Below, in pieces: positions 46,158 through 56,470 of a stretch of 64,000 nucleotides of DNA. The notes below the pieces were generated by a model. The model did not search any database and had not been told where the DNA came from. It saw nothing but the letters and a program-made list of their open reading frames with translations. The DNA is from Diphasiastrum complanatum (Eukaryota; Streptophyta; Lycopodiopsida; Lycopodiales; Lycopodiaceae). Positions within the stretch are counted from its first letter, which is position 1, and every line of letters begins with the position of its first letter. Both the position numbers and the translations under genes were made by a program. The stretch is from the NCBI GenBank assembly GCA_029204225.1, contig CM055102.1, positions 23,033,390 to 23,097,389 on the forward strand, in the 5' to 3' direction.

Positions 46158-46954
46158 TAAAGGTTGAAATGAGCTAAATCCTTGGTTTTCATTCAATTTG
46201 ATCACAATTTTTGATCTAAATCTTGTGTAGATTGGATCTTAGCATCTAGTATTGATTCTAGAACTCAAAGTGAGTCAAATACATTGGAGATTGGTGTTGT
46301 GTGACTTCATTTGCAGGTGTTTAGGTGTCTAAAACCAGAGGCAAAGTTGAATTCAATTCACATTACCAAGATAGCAAGTTTTGCTTGCTCCAAGCATTGA
46401 TTTCTAAGCGAGTTTTGGAGGTGATTTCATAGAGGAGGCTTTCTAGCATTCAAGGAGAGGGAAGATCAGAGTTTTGGGGACTCTTCAAGGCTGTTCTAAG
46501 GTGTAGTAGGCACCTCCTAAAGTGATTTAGGTTCAGTCCAACCCTTGCTTGACTTATGCACCAAATTAGATCAATTTTTCATCATTTTTGATCATTTTTT
46601 GCTTGTGATTGGATAGTAGATTGTGTTGCATCCTCATTAAGTTCCATTTAGCTCTTTTCAAGTGATTTTGGAAGTATATTAGGTTGCTGAAATTCACTCT
46701 TGATCAGATCATTTGGAAGTTTTAATGTTCTTTATAGAAAGAGGGGCAATTCTACTAGTATTGTCTACTTCAATCAAGCAAGTGCATTGTTTCTAGTATT
46801 CTATGATTTGATTTTGTTAGAGATCATTCTTAGATCTTTATAGGAAGTCTATTACTGATCTTTTCAGGTCCCTAAGAAGTGGGATAAGATAGACCTTCAA
46901 TCAAATCAATAGAAGTAACCTTCATTTGTGTCAAGTCCTTGATTAGGAGACTAG

Positions 46955-49900
46955 ATGGCATCTATAAATGCATATCTTTTGGATACTAATGAAAGGCTCA
47001 ACAAAACTAACTATTCCATATGGAAAGTTAGAATGGAATCTATCATGATCATGCAAGATCTGATGGAAATTGTAAATGGTAAGGAGGGTGAACCTATTCA
47101 TCCTCAAGAAAAAGCCAAATACATCAAGAGGTGCAATGTTACACTACATTGCATAAAAATGAATGTTGCAAATGAACTCTTAAGAGAGGTAGGAGATTGC
47201 ACTTCAGCTCAAGATGCTTGGGAGACTTTGCAAAAGGTCTATGAATCCAAGAACCAAACTAGAATGTTAGCTTTGAAGAATGAAATCTATAGAAGCTATC
47301 AAAAGAAAGGAGAGAGTGCACATACTTTTGTCCTAAGAGTAAAGGAATTGAACAAAGAGCTAGCCTTTATAGGTGACCCTATCAAGGATGAAGAGCTTGT
47401 TCAACTCATATTTAATGGACTAAGCTTTGAATTTGACAATTTGGTTCAGGGATATGCAATTATGGGTAAGCTACCCATACTTGAAGAACTCCAAGGCACA
47501 CTCATGACCGAGGAATCAAGAAGGAGCCAAATGCAAGAGAGGATCGATAGGCTTTCCATCCAAGGTGGAGATGACCAAGCTCTCTTCACCAAAGGCAAAG
47601 GCAAGTCCAAAGGCAAAGGATCAACATTCAAGAAGTCTACAAAGCTTGAGGATCAAGAAGGACCCCCAAAGGCATCTCCATCAACCACCAAAGTCAACAA
47701 GGACAAATCAAAGGTGAAGTGCTACTATTGTAGCAAGATGGGGCATTATGCCTCGGAATGCTTCAAGAGGAAGCAAGATCAAAGCCAAGACAACATGAGC
47801 AAAGAGGAGGAGGAGGAGAGTTCACATGAGGACTCTCTCATGATGTCCATATTTTCTTCAACAAGCTTCAAAGGAGAAGATCCTTGGTGGATTGACTCGG
47901 GTGCTAGTTCACACATGACTAGTAAAAGGGAGTTTTTCTCTTCTCTCTTATCTTATGATGGACCTATAAAGTCTATCTATATAGCAAATGATGAAGCTTG
48001 TAAGATTGAAGGAGTTGGTAGCATTCCCCTTTGCTTAGGATCTTCCAAAAAGATCAACATAGAAGGTGTTTTGTACATTCCCACAATAACAAAGAATCTA
48101 CTAAGTGTTGGCCAAATGGTAGACAATGGTTTCAATTTTGACTTTGCTTCAAATGAATGTTTCATCAAGAAGAAGGGTAAGATAGTGGCTAAGGGCACTA
48201 GACTTGGCAAACTTTATAAGCTGGATGCATTTGTGGATACTAATGTTGTCATGTTGGCCGAGAAGAGCAAGATATCTACCTTTACTTTATGGCACAAAAG
48301 ACTTGGACATGTCAACTCGGGTTCCATGGAGGCTATGATCAAGGAGGAGTATGCTTTAGGCCTAACAAGGTCTATTGGGAAGGAAGACAAGGTTTGTGAA
48401 GCTTGTGCCTTATCCAAGGCACATAAGAAGGTGTTTCCTAACTCCATCACAAAGTCATCTCATCCTCTTGAACTCATACACTCGGATGTGCACATTGCTA
48501 GCACCAAATCTAATGGAGGTTCATCCATGTTTTTAACCTTCATTGACGACTACTCAAGATATTGTTGGGTGTTCTTACTTTCCCTCAAGTCTCAAGTATT
48601 TGATACTTTTGTAAAGTTCAAGTTGTTTGTGGAAAAGCATCATAATCATAGCATCAAGATTCTTAGAAGTGACAATGGTGGAGAATTCATCTCCAATGAG
48701 TTCAAGGCCTTTTGTGAGGAGGAAGGGATCAAGAAAGAGACTTCTTGTCCTTACACTCCTCAACAAAATGGAGTTGCTGAAAGAAGGAATAGAACATTAT
48801 GTGAATGTTCTAAGGCTTTAAGATTAGATGCTTGTTTGCCCAAATCCTTTTGGGGTGAGTCTCTTGTATGTGCAAACTACTTGATGAATAGGGTGTCTTG
48901 CAAAGCAATTGAAGGCAAAACTCCTTATGAGATGTTGTATGGAAAGAAACCCAATCTTGATCACTTGAAAGTTTTTGGGTGTATATGTTATGTGCATGTG
49001 CCATTGGAAACAAGAACCAAGGAGGATCCATCTTCCACAAGAGGGATCATGCTTGGATATGCAAGCTCAAGCAAGGGCTACAAAGTCTATCTCCCATCCT
49101 TGAACAAATTTGTTGTTTCAAGGGATGTCATCTTTGATGAACATCATATGCATATGCTTGAAGAAGGCTCAAGTGCTCCAACAATCAAGAAGAAGATGGC
49201 CGAGGAGCAAGATCTTGGTTTTGAGGAGGAGCTCATGGAGGAGCAAGCACCAAACCCACCTATCACACCAAGGAGATCTTCAAGGGCAAAAGTGGAGCCA
49301 TCAAGGCTCACATATCAAGGCAAAGAACAGCAAGTTGAGGGTATCTCATCCACTTCTTATGCTTTATCTAGTTTTGAAGAACCGTCTAATGTTGAAGATG
49401 CATTGAACTCCAAAGAATGGTATAAAGCTATGTTGGATGAGTATGATGCCTTGATTGAGAATGAAACTTGGTTGCTTGTTGAGAGACCTCAAAGGAATGT
49501 AATAGGATGCAAGTGGGTCTTCAAGCTTAAGTTGAATGCAAATGGGAGTGTTAACAAACATAAAGCAAGATTAGTTGCAAAAGGTTATGCTCAAGAGAGA
49601 GGGATAGACTATGAGGAAACTTTTGCACCCGTGGCCAAGATGGTCACAATAAGACTAATCATTGCACTTGCATCACATTTTGGATGGATTCTATGTCAAA
49701 TGGATGTCTCTAATGCTTTCTTGAATGGTTTTTTGGAAGAGGATATCTATATGGAGCAGCCACAAGGGTTCATCAAGCATGGAATGGAGAACAAAGTATG
49801 CTATCTCCAAAGAAGCATCTACGGCTTGAAGCAAGCCTCGAGATCTTGGAATTCAAGACTACATTGCTATCTTATTTCACTTTCTTTTGTTCAAAGTGAA

Positions 49901-50923
49901 TATGATCCCACTCTTTACATTAAGTTTGATGATGTTGGTATTGTACTTTTACTCATTTATGTAGATGACATCATCATTAGTGGAAATAGTGTTGATGGTA
50001 TTGAAAAAATCAAGATAGATCTATCCTTAGAGTTCAAGATGGTAGATCTAGGGTGTCTTCACTTCATCTTAGGCATAGAAGTACTTAGAGGGTCTGATTT
50101 TATCTTTATAAGTCAAGTAAACTATGCTCAAAGTCTTTTGAAGAAGTTTAAGATGGAAGTATGCAAAAGTGTTGACACACCAATGGAGCAAGATGTAAAA
50201 GTGCCAAATGAAGATGATGAAAGATCCTTCATGGACATCACTTTGTTTAGACAACTTATAGGTTACTTAATGTGGATCACTATAACTAGACCAGATCTTA
50301 GCTTTAGTGTATGTAGGTTGAGCCAATCCATGCAAAAGCCATTGAATATCCATTGGAAAAAGACTAAGAGGATTCTAAGATACATCTCGGGTACATTGGA
50401 TTTTGGGATTCTATATAGAGGAGATGTGATTAACCTTCATGCATTTAGTGATTCAGATTTTGCAGGGGACAAGAGGGATAGGAAATCAACAAGTGCCTAT
50501 TCAACTTTCATAGGAGAAGGTGTGGTTTCATGGCTTTCAAAAAAGCAAGAAACTATATCTCTATCTTCAACCGAGGCTGAGTACAAAGCTTTGACAACCA
50601 CTACAAAGGAGGTACTTTGGATCAAGAGATTATTGGTGGAACTAAAGATCATGGATTCAGAGGAGGCACCAATCATCTACAATGACAATATATCAGCCCA
50701 ACACCTTGCATCTAACCCAATCTTCCATGCAAGATCTAAGCACATTGAGATATGCCATCACTTTGTGAGAGAAATGGTGCAAGCCAAGGAGATTGCTTTG
50801 GAGCATGTTCCAAGCAATGAATGTGTAGCTGATCTACTTACTAAACCACTTCAAAAGACACCTTTTATGAAGTTCAGATCATCACTTGGAGTGATTAGTA
50901 AAGCAATGATTGAACCAAGCTAG
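46955..50923 (+). CDS. Copia Gag-Pol polyprotein, 1,322 aa, intact
   Basis: One uninterrupted frame encodes everything the element needs. Gag (UBN2 fold) starts at LNKTNYSIWKVRMESIM near residue 15, and the zinc knuckle CYYCSKMGHYASEC spans residues 256-269. The protease active site WIDSGASSHMT has its Asp at 314. GAG-pre-integrase (LWHKRLGHVNS) is followed by integrase with catalytic Asp 511, Asp 573 (RSDNGGEF) and Glu 609 (NGVAERRN), the last two 35 residues apart as in retroviral-type integrases. RT has YVDD at 1002-1005, and RNase H has HAFSDSDFAGD (Asp 1166) and LSSTEAEYKAL. The length is normal for a plant copia. The ATG at 46,955 precedes the conserved gag start; the leader is 0.8 kb. 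The stop at 50,921 is only 14 bp from the 3' LTR. Confidence 0.97.
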   Translation: MASINAYLLDTNERLNKTNYSIWKVRMESIMIMQDLMEIVNGKEGEPIHPQEKAKYIKRCNVTLHCIKMNVANELLREVGDCTSAQDAWETLQKVYESKNQTRMLALKNEIYRSYQKKGESAHTFVLRVKELNKELAFIGDPIKDEELVQLIFNGLSFEFDNLVQGYAIMGKLPILEELQGTLMTEESRRSQMQERIDRLSIQGGDDQALFTKGKGKSKGKGSTFKKSTKLEDQEGPPKASPSTTKVNKDKSKVKCYYCSKMGHYASECFKRKQDQSQDNMSKEEEEESSHEDSLMMSIFSSTSFKGEDPWWIDSGASSHMTSKREFFSSLLSYDGPIKSIYIANDEACKIEGVGSIPLCLGSSKKINIEGVLYIPTITKNLLSVGQMVDNGFNFDFASNECFIKKKGKIVAKGTRLGKLYKLDAFVDTNVVMLAEKSKISTFTLWHKRLGHVNSGSMEAMIKEEYALGLTRSIGKEDKVCEACALSKAHKKVFPNSITKSSHPLELIHSDVHIASTKSNGGSSMFLTFIDDYSRYCWVFLLSLKSQVFDTFVKFKLFVEKHHNHSIKILRSDNGGEFISNEFKAFCEEEGIKKETSCPYTPQQNGVAERRNRTLCECSKALRLDACLPKSFWGESLVCANYLMNRVSCKAIEGKTPYEMLYGKKPNLDHLKVFGCICYVHVPLETRTKEDPSSTRGIMLGYASSSKGYKVYLPSLNKFVVSRDVIFDEHHMHMLEEGSSAPTIKKKMAEEQDLGFEEELMEEQAPNPPITPRRSSRAKVEPSRLTYQGKEQQVEGISSTSYALSSFEEPSNVEDALNSKEWYKAMLDEYDALIENETWLLVERPQRNVIGCKWVFKLKLNANGSVNKHKARLVAKGYAQERGIDYEETFAPVAKMVTIRLIIALASHFGWILCQMDVSNAFLNGFLEEDIYMEQPQGFIKHGMENKVCYLQRSIYGLKQASRSWNSRLHCYLISLSFVQSEYDPTLYIKFDDVGIVLLLIYVDDIIISGNSVDGIEKIKIDLSLEFKMVDLGCLHFILGIEVLRGSDFIFISQVNYAQSLLKKFKMEVCKSVDTPMEQDVKVPNEDDERSFMDITLFRQLIGYLMWITITRPDLSFSVCRLSQSMQKPLNIHWKKTKRILRYISGTLDFGILYRGDVINLHAFSDSDFAGDKRDRKSTSAYSTFIGEGVVSWLSKKQETISLSSTEAEYKALTTTTKEVLWIKRLLVELKIMDSEEAPIIYNDNISAQHLASNPIFHARSKHIEICHHFVREMVQAKEIALEHVPSNECVADLLTKPLQKTPFMKFRSSLGVISKAMIEPS

Positions 50924-50926
50924 ATA

Positions 50927-50937
50927 GTGAGGAGGAG
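50927..50937 (+). other. Polypurine tract
   Basis: GTGAGGAGGAG, directly before TGTTAAAAATTC of the 3' LTR. Confidence 0.9.
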
Positions 50938-51618
50938 TGTTAAAAATTCACAATTCTAGCTTGACTAGTTTTGGTCATATGACTTGTAAATAGTTAGATG
51001 GTCATGATGTGGCTTGTCACACGTGCCAAATAGCATAGGCTTCTATTCATAAGGATGTTCTCAAGTAGAACTAAGTGTTAGAACCTTTGGAATGAGTCCA
51101 AATTATGCTTAGATACAAGGGAGAAAAAATAGGAGCTATTTTTGGTAATTTTTGCATTGTTGAGGGATCTCCAAGATTCCAACCCTAACTTGGTAGGGAT
51201 GAAAGATCCACCAAAATTAGAATTAGGGATAGGTTTAGGGCTACTCATACCTGCCCAAAACCGTGATGGATCATGTATATATAGGTGATGATATCTCACC
51301 AAAATCAATCAAGCAATTTCATGTTTTTTCTCTCATAATGGTGCAATTGCTCTCTATGTTCATAATTGTTTGAGTACTTGTGATTACTAATGATTATAGG
51401 ATTGAATGTAGGTCTGGTGTACAGTACTCAGACTGTGGGAGGCCGTACTTTCACACGTGTGAAGCCTTCTTCAAGGATTTGGGCCATTTAGTGAGGTTCA
51501 AGCATAGATTTTTGAGGATTTTGATGGTTCAACTTGTGCTAATCTTATGAAATCATAATCTATTGTTTTCCTCATCATTTCAAGTGTTTTAGGATCCTTA
51601 TTTGCTGTAATTTTTACA
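50938..51618 (+). mobile_element. 3' LTR of intact copia element
   Basis: As the 5' LTR, plus a 12-bp duplication-like insertion near 51,395. TATA at about 51,274 and TTTCACACGTGTGAA at 51,449-51,463. Confidence 0.95.
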
Positions 51619-52263
51619 TATTTGGATTCTAAAGATTATCTAGAATTGGAGAGAGATATATCGGATGTTATGGATAATATCGGCATGCCAATTCTCTTCT
51701 AAATTGAAGAAATTGGTTTAAGTCTTAACTTTAGAATCTCTGACTGTATTCAGATGAAGGATAGAAGGGCTTCTATTAGCGATCTAGTGATAGAGGCGGG
51801 TCTCCCTGTGCTGCAATTTGATATTGCAAGGGATTCAATGAAAGAAATGTGTCTTCTCAACAATTTCTTTCTGTAGGCCATCAAGGATGACAACGACACT
51901 TTGTCACACTATCTCCTTGGTGGATGCTCACCAGCTAATGATGCCATATCATACCAAGTATGTTTATTTCTCTACTTGTTTGTATGTTTAAGTTTACTTG
52001 TAATCACTGTATCATATATCTAATAGAATGCGGGTCTCCCTCTGCTGCAATTTGATATTGCGAGGGATCCAATGAAAGAAATGTGTCTTCTAAACGATTT
52101 CTTTCTGCAGGCCATCAAGGACGACAACGACACTTTGTCACATTATCTCCTTGGTGGATGCTCACTAGGTAATGATGCCATATCATACCAAGTATGTTTA
52201 TTTCTCTACTTGTTTGTATGTTTAAGTTTATTTGTAATCACTGTATCATATATCTAATAAAAT
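51619..52263 (+). pseudogene. Gene C, exon to the right of the insertion, with exon-intron duplication
   Basis: After the TSD (51,619-51,623) the frame reads LDSKDYLELERDISDVMDNI, then MKDRRASISDLVIEAGLPVL and MKEMCLLNNFFL. It goes on AIKDDNDTLSHYLLGG to a donor CAA|GTATGT at 51,958. A 234-bp segment (51,796-52,029), including the end of this exon and part of the intron, is repeated in tandem at 52,030-52,263. In the second copy the internal TAG of the first (51,874) is CAG. Confidence 0.6.
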
Positions 52264-52281
52264 GCTTTTTTGTTTTTGCAG

Positions 52282-52801
52282 TGAACACTGGAGCTTGAAT
52301 TAGTCTCTATACAAAATAACTGTAAATAATGTAGTAAATCTTTTTTGTGTGAAGATGAATTTTGCCCGTAACACACATAAAGATATTGACTCACTGATGC
52401 TAACAATTTGTAAATACTTTCTAGTAGAGAATGCCACGGTAGGGGCATGTGAAATCGTAAGCATTGAGGTAACCATTGAACACTTCTTGCATATTTTTAT
52501 TAATTATTTTTGTTTAGTGTCAGTTTCTTCCTCCCATTATTAATCAGTTGATCGTATTGTAGACATTCCAACAAAATGACTCATTTAGTTGTGCATGATG
52601 GTGTACTCTTTATAATGCAAAGTTAGTTTTTGAGTGGTACAATGTTCAAGAGGATGTTGATATTTCGAAGGTGAGTTATTTAGTCTCCTTTCTCTTTAAT
52701 CTGCATCTAATATATTGTTTATTATACATATTCATCTAATATATTGTTTATTGTAGTTTGCCCTCGGTGATTATACAGCTGGCGAAGTGTACAAGTTTTG
52801 A
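52282..52801 (+). pseudogene. Gene C, Ulp1/SENP-like (C48) cysteine protease exons
   Basis: Block 1 (52,282-52,468) begins after TTTTTGCAG with EHWSLN, matching the catalytic HWSL of Ulp1-type proteases, and later has HKDIDSL, matching the catalytic Asp (DSL). It ends at GAG|GTAACC. Block 2 (52,563-52,670, after ATTGTAG) reads TFQQNDSFSCA, stop, WCTLYNAKLVFEWYN: the Gln and Cys are six residues apart, as in Ulp1 (Q…DCG), though CG is CA. It ends at AAG|GTGAGT. Block 3 (52,757-52,801) ends FALGDYTAGEVYKF then TGA. The His-Asp spacing (34) is longer than usual, and the join to the previous exon is off by one base. Such enzymes cut SUMO or related peptides. Confidence 0.5.
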
Positions 52802-53189
52802 TAGGAGCTCATCTTTAGTCTTTTGGCCAGGTCAATAGCTAGACCAAAGACTTCTCCAGGGCCATCTAAGCCAGATGATGTTCAGATTTTAAATGAGATT
52901 GGGGAATTTGTAAATACCCAAGCTGAATAGATATACATAGTTTCATACTGATATAGAAACATAAAATACAGAAAAGAATTATTTGCACAATTGTACAAAA
53001 TTTTCAAATTCAGGTGATATTTTATCAAATACAGATATTAGTTTATACAATTGATTGTATGACTTGTCATTGTTCTTCTACAATGTTGCTATATGTAGAA
53101 ATATCTTTGCAGAGTGTTGTGTTTTCCTATCTTTTTCGTATCTGCGTGAAAGATAAGCAACTTGTTAATTTGGTAATTCTTTAAATAGA

Positions 53190-53712
53190 GTTACATATAT
53201 AATGATTGATTGATTTGCAAATCACAAAAAAATGTTACCAGCTTTTCATTGATAATGAATATGAAGTGTTCAGAAAGAATTTCATAGTGCATTAAGACCA
53301 GCTCTTGTCTGATATAACTTAAGCTCCAATGATTCTCCACTTCAATCGTAGTTAGCATATCTTCATTGTTGATCTCTGTGACCATCCATTTGAAGATCTT
53401 GATCTAGTGGCGTCTAGGTCCCACTTATTTGTTTCCATCTCTGGTAACTAAATGTAAGACTAAGCATTTGTCTCTCAATGCAATAACGAAATATCATACA
53501 AGATTTCTTAATTCTACATTCAATAGCTCCAACTGCCTTGCATTCCCACCCTACATCTATCAGATCTGAAAGAGTGTCATCTGACACATCCTTACAAACA
53601 AATAATGTTGGTGTTCTACGAACATTTGCATTTGAAAAGAAATCAACAAATACATATAAGGACAGAAACCAATTTAATCTATTGACTTTTGATCCAGTAA
53701 ACTCTGTTTACA
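53190..53712 (-). pseudogene. Gene D: unidentified gene relic
   Basis: From just after a stop at 53,713 the minus strand is open for about 97 codons without an ATG. It reads VNRLNWFLSLYVFVDFFSNA, TPTLFVCKDVSDDTLSDLID and VGWECKAVGAIECRIKKSCM, then FRYCIERQMLSLTFSYQRW, stopping near 53,418. In another frame it continues IKIFKWMVTEINNEDMLTTI and ENHWSLSYIRQELVLMHYEI, then EHFIFIINEKL to a possible donor (CTG|GTAACA, about 53,235). No domain is recognised. Its 5' end is cut by an LTR fragment from 53,705. It is convergent with gene C. Confidence 0.45.
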
Positions 53713-53923
53713 GGCCGTACAACAGCCTCATTTTCACATGTGTGAAGTCGGATTATAGCTTTTGATCAATACTCTGATTGTCTCTACTTGTTTTCTATCA
53801 AGCTGCTAAACTAGATCTTGTTTTCTGATGACTAGTATTTGATAGATTGTTTAACAAGCACACAATCAACCTTGTGGATCATTCAAAGATCCATTTATGG
53901 TCCTTAGTATTGTACTTTTAACA
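53705..53923 (+). mobile_element. 5'-truncated copia LTR
   Basis: Contains GGCCGTACAACAG and TTTCACATGTGTGAA (53,733-53,747), matching the GGCCGTACTTTCACACGTGTGAA region of the LTRs at 46.0 and 51.4 kb. It ends …CTTTTAACA before a PBS. Confidence 0.7.
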
Positions 53924-53936
53924 TGGTATTAGAGCC
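53924..53936 (+). other. Primer-binding site, mutated iMet type
   Basis: TGGTATTAGAGCC: one base differs from TGGTATCAGAGCC. Confidence 0.75.
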
Positions 53937-54311
53937 AAGTACAAGCTATTGATCAGTGTCTAAAACTATTCCAGTTTTAGCAAGTTTTGGTGCAAAAAGC
54001 TAGTATTGGAAGGACGAGCTGGTATCCAGATTTTGGTGAGGAGATTTGATCCCAAACTTTTCCAGGATCAAAATCCGTACTGTTCACACGTGTGGGCATC
54101 TTTGAACCAGCATTTAAAACCCCATATTCATTGGATCACTGTAATTTCATCTGGTGTTAGTTTGATGTAATTTTTGGTGCAAATTCTAGGATAAGCTACC
54201 AAGATCACTTGCCATCAATTAGTTTTGGATTTGATTCATGAAAACTAATTAATCTAGGCTGAATTCAGACCTTTTTAAAGTAGAAACTAGGTCTAGAAAG
54301 TACATCAAAGT

Positions 54312-54456
<145 letters not shown>

Positions 54457-55056
54457 TCTATTGTCCAAAATAGCCTAGATTGGCAAGATTTGCTTGAGAG
54501 TAGTTTTTACTTCATCTTATCTTCATTCCAGCTTTGTGAGGGAGTGATAGAACTGTGGTTACAAGTCCATCTGTTTGATTAGAAGTCAACATTTGAGTGA
54601 AACACTGCAAGTTAGAAACCTTTGTGAGTTTCAAGCTCAAACCATTAGAGGAGTTTTGAGCTCCAAAAGGACCCTTTAAAAATTCGTGTAGGATGTAGTT
54701 TATATTATTAAAATATTATAGCATTAATACTTTTGACTTGCCAAAATCTTTTAATCGTAGCCCAAAAGTATGTCATCTAACATATCATTGGAAAGCCCTT
54801 GTTGAGCGCTTTCCAATGCACAAAACTTCGCTAAATTTGAACTTACCACTAAAAAGTTATGCCAGTTTTAGTGTGGAATCAAAATGTGGACTCAAAAAGT
54901 TACGTTACGTAGATTTCAAATTTGAGTGTTTTGATTGGTCCATGTGTAAGAAAAAATTGAGAAAAAATATAAAAAGAATCTTTACAAAGGGTCTTTTTTA
55001 GATTTAGAACTCCTCTAATGAAATCTATATCTTGTGTGTAGAATTTCACTAGTAAG

Positions 55057-55701
55057 ATGGGATCTGCTGGAGCATACCTTCTAGAAGCTAGTGAGAGGTT
55101 AAATTCTACCAATTATGCTATTTGGAAAGTGAGGATGGAGTCACTCATGGTGCTCCAGGATCTCTATGAGTTTCTGATTGATGATGGAGATCATCTACTA
55201 AGAATTTTGGCATTTTGTATAGAGGGACTAATCTTGGCTTAAGAGCCTATAGTGACTCGGATTTTGCAGGTGACAAAGTAGATAGAAGATCAACAAGTGC
55301 TTTTTCCACCTTTCTATGTGATGGAGTAGTATCATGGCTTTTTAAAAAGCAAGATACCATCTCTTTATCTTCCACAGAATCCGAATACAAGGCCTTGACA
55401 GCAACATGCAAGGAGGTCTTGTGGCTCAAAAGGCTATTGGTGGAGCTTCGTGTCATGGAGGAGGAGATTACTATCATCTATTGTGACAACCAATCAGCCC
55501 TAATCACTTGCAACTGATCCTGCATTCCATGCAAAAAGCAAACACATCGAGATTGCTCATCATTTCGTGAGGGAGAAAGTGCAAGTCAAAGAGATCAAGC
55601 TCCAACATGTGCCATCATCAAGTTGCTTGGCTGATTTGTTTACTAAATCTTTACCTAAAGATTCATTTGTCAAGCTTAGATATTCAATTGGAGTGATTTA
55701 A
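55057..55701 (+). pseudogene. Internally deleted copia: gag start joined to RNase H
   Basis: The ATG at 55,057 begins MGSAGAYLLEASERLNSTNY, AIWKVRMESLMVLQDLYEFL, homologous to the start of the intact Gag. Near 55,187-55,205 the sequence jumps to FGILYRGTNLGLRAYSDSDF, the start of RNase H, equivalent to about residue 1,151 of the intact polyprotein. RNase H then runs through RSTSAFSTFLCDGVVSW and LSSTESEYKALTATCKEVLW to HHFVREKVQVKEIKLQHVPS and KLRYSIGVI plus TAA. About 3.3 kb (rest of gag, protease, integrase, RT) is missing, and the join and a site near 55,510 shift the frame. No PPT or 3' LTR follows. Confidence 0.85.
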
Positions 55702-55819
55702 TTATCTTTCCATTTACTTGATGTTCTTCTAATTTATAGAATCAAAAAATGTATTTTATAAGATTTTCAATATCAAAAAAAATATTATTACAATCGTTGT
55801 AATTGAGCTCACCATATTC

Positions 55820-56062
55820 TCATTTGTATAAATAAGTTATTTGAAGTGGTTGGCCGACTACTTTGAACATTCCATCATTATAATAATTTCTTGCTAATCT
55901 TACCCGATATGGACGAGGAAGATACATTTTCTTCATCATCACTTGAGAAAAAGCTTCTTTAACTATCCTAAAAAAAGTGGAATATGCATTTTTGTTGATT
56001 CTAGAATAATCACATGTACCTTGTATCACATTTGCATCCAAGTAAATTTGAACCTTATTCAA
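55820..56062 (-). pseudogene. Unidentified minus-strand frame
   Basis: An 80-codon frame reads MNKVQIYLDANVIQGTCDYS, YSTFFRIVKEAFSQVMMKKM and YLPRPYRVRLARNYYNDGMF. Basic and aromatic residues are spaced like a real protein, but I recognise no family. Weakly supported. Confidence 0.3.
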
Positions 56063-56470
56063 AATAGCCTCTGCAATTTCGTTTTACATTTTTTCAAAGC
56101 AAGCATTTTTCATCATTGCCTTTGTTGACTTTCTTGGTAAAACATGACTTAAAGATGATCTAATGCATGAACAATCTATTAAATAGTTTTTTGCCACCAA
56201 ACATGATCTACAACAAACATATAAAACTCAAATTAATTTTAATAAATTGATAATGAATGTTATGAAATGCAAATGAAACTTAAATGACAAATACAAACCA
56301 AATAAATGATTTATAAGAAAACATACTTAAATGTTCGAATCCTTTTTTTTCTAATTGCCACTATGTGTAGAGAAGTCATCAATACTCTTCATCGGTACTC
56401 TCTTTCTTTTCCTTTTCATCATTGCCTTTTGGGTAACTTGTATATCAACCACAAATTTTAAACTTTTCGA

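Larger units (their letters stand above)
45471..51623 (+). mobile_element. Young intact Ty1/copia element with TSD TATTT
   Basis: LTRs at 45,476-46,144 (669 bp) and 50,938-51,618 (681 bp) are flanked by TATTT (45,471-45,475 and 51,619-51,623). They differ by about six substitutions and three indels (1, 1 and 12 bp), roughly 1%. The single gag-pol frame is undamaged. It interrupts gene C and could still be autonomous, judged by sequence alone. Confidence 0.95.
44894..52801 (+). pseudogene. Gene C: CENH3-like histone fold, apparently fused to a Ulp1-like protease
   Basis: The first visible exon starts after a strong acceptor (TTTTTTCTCTCCTAG, ending 44,893). It encodes a histone H3-like fold (to about 45,215), a basic Ser/Lys linker and then, in the same frame, a segment that continues on the far side of a copia insertion (45,476-51,618) after one TATTT is removed. 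The frame ends at a donor (51,958). Three further exon-like blocks at 52,282-52,468, 52,563-52,670 and 52,757-52,801 carry Ulp1-like motifs. In-frame stops lie at 45,279, 45,297, 51,700, 51,874, 52,301 and 52,596. The fusion is inferred from frame continuity; two neighbouring genes are the alternative. Confidence 0.6.
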
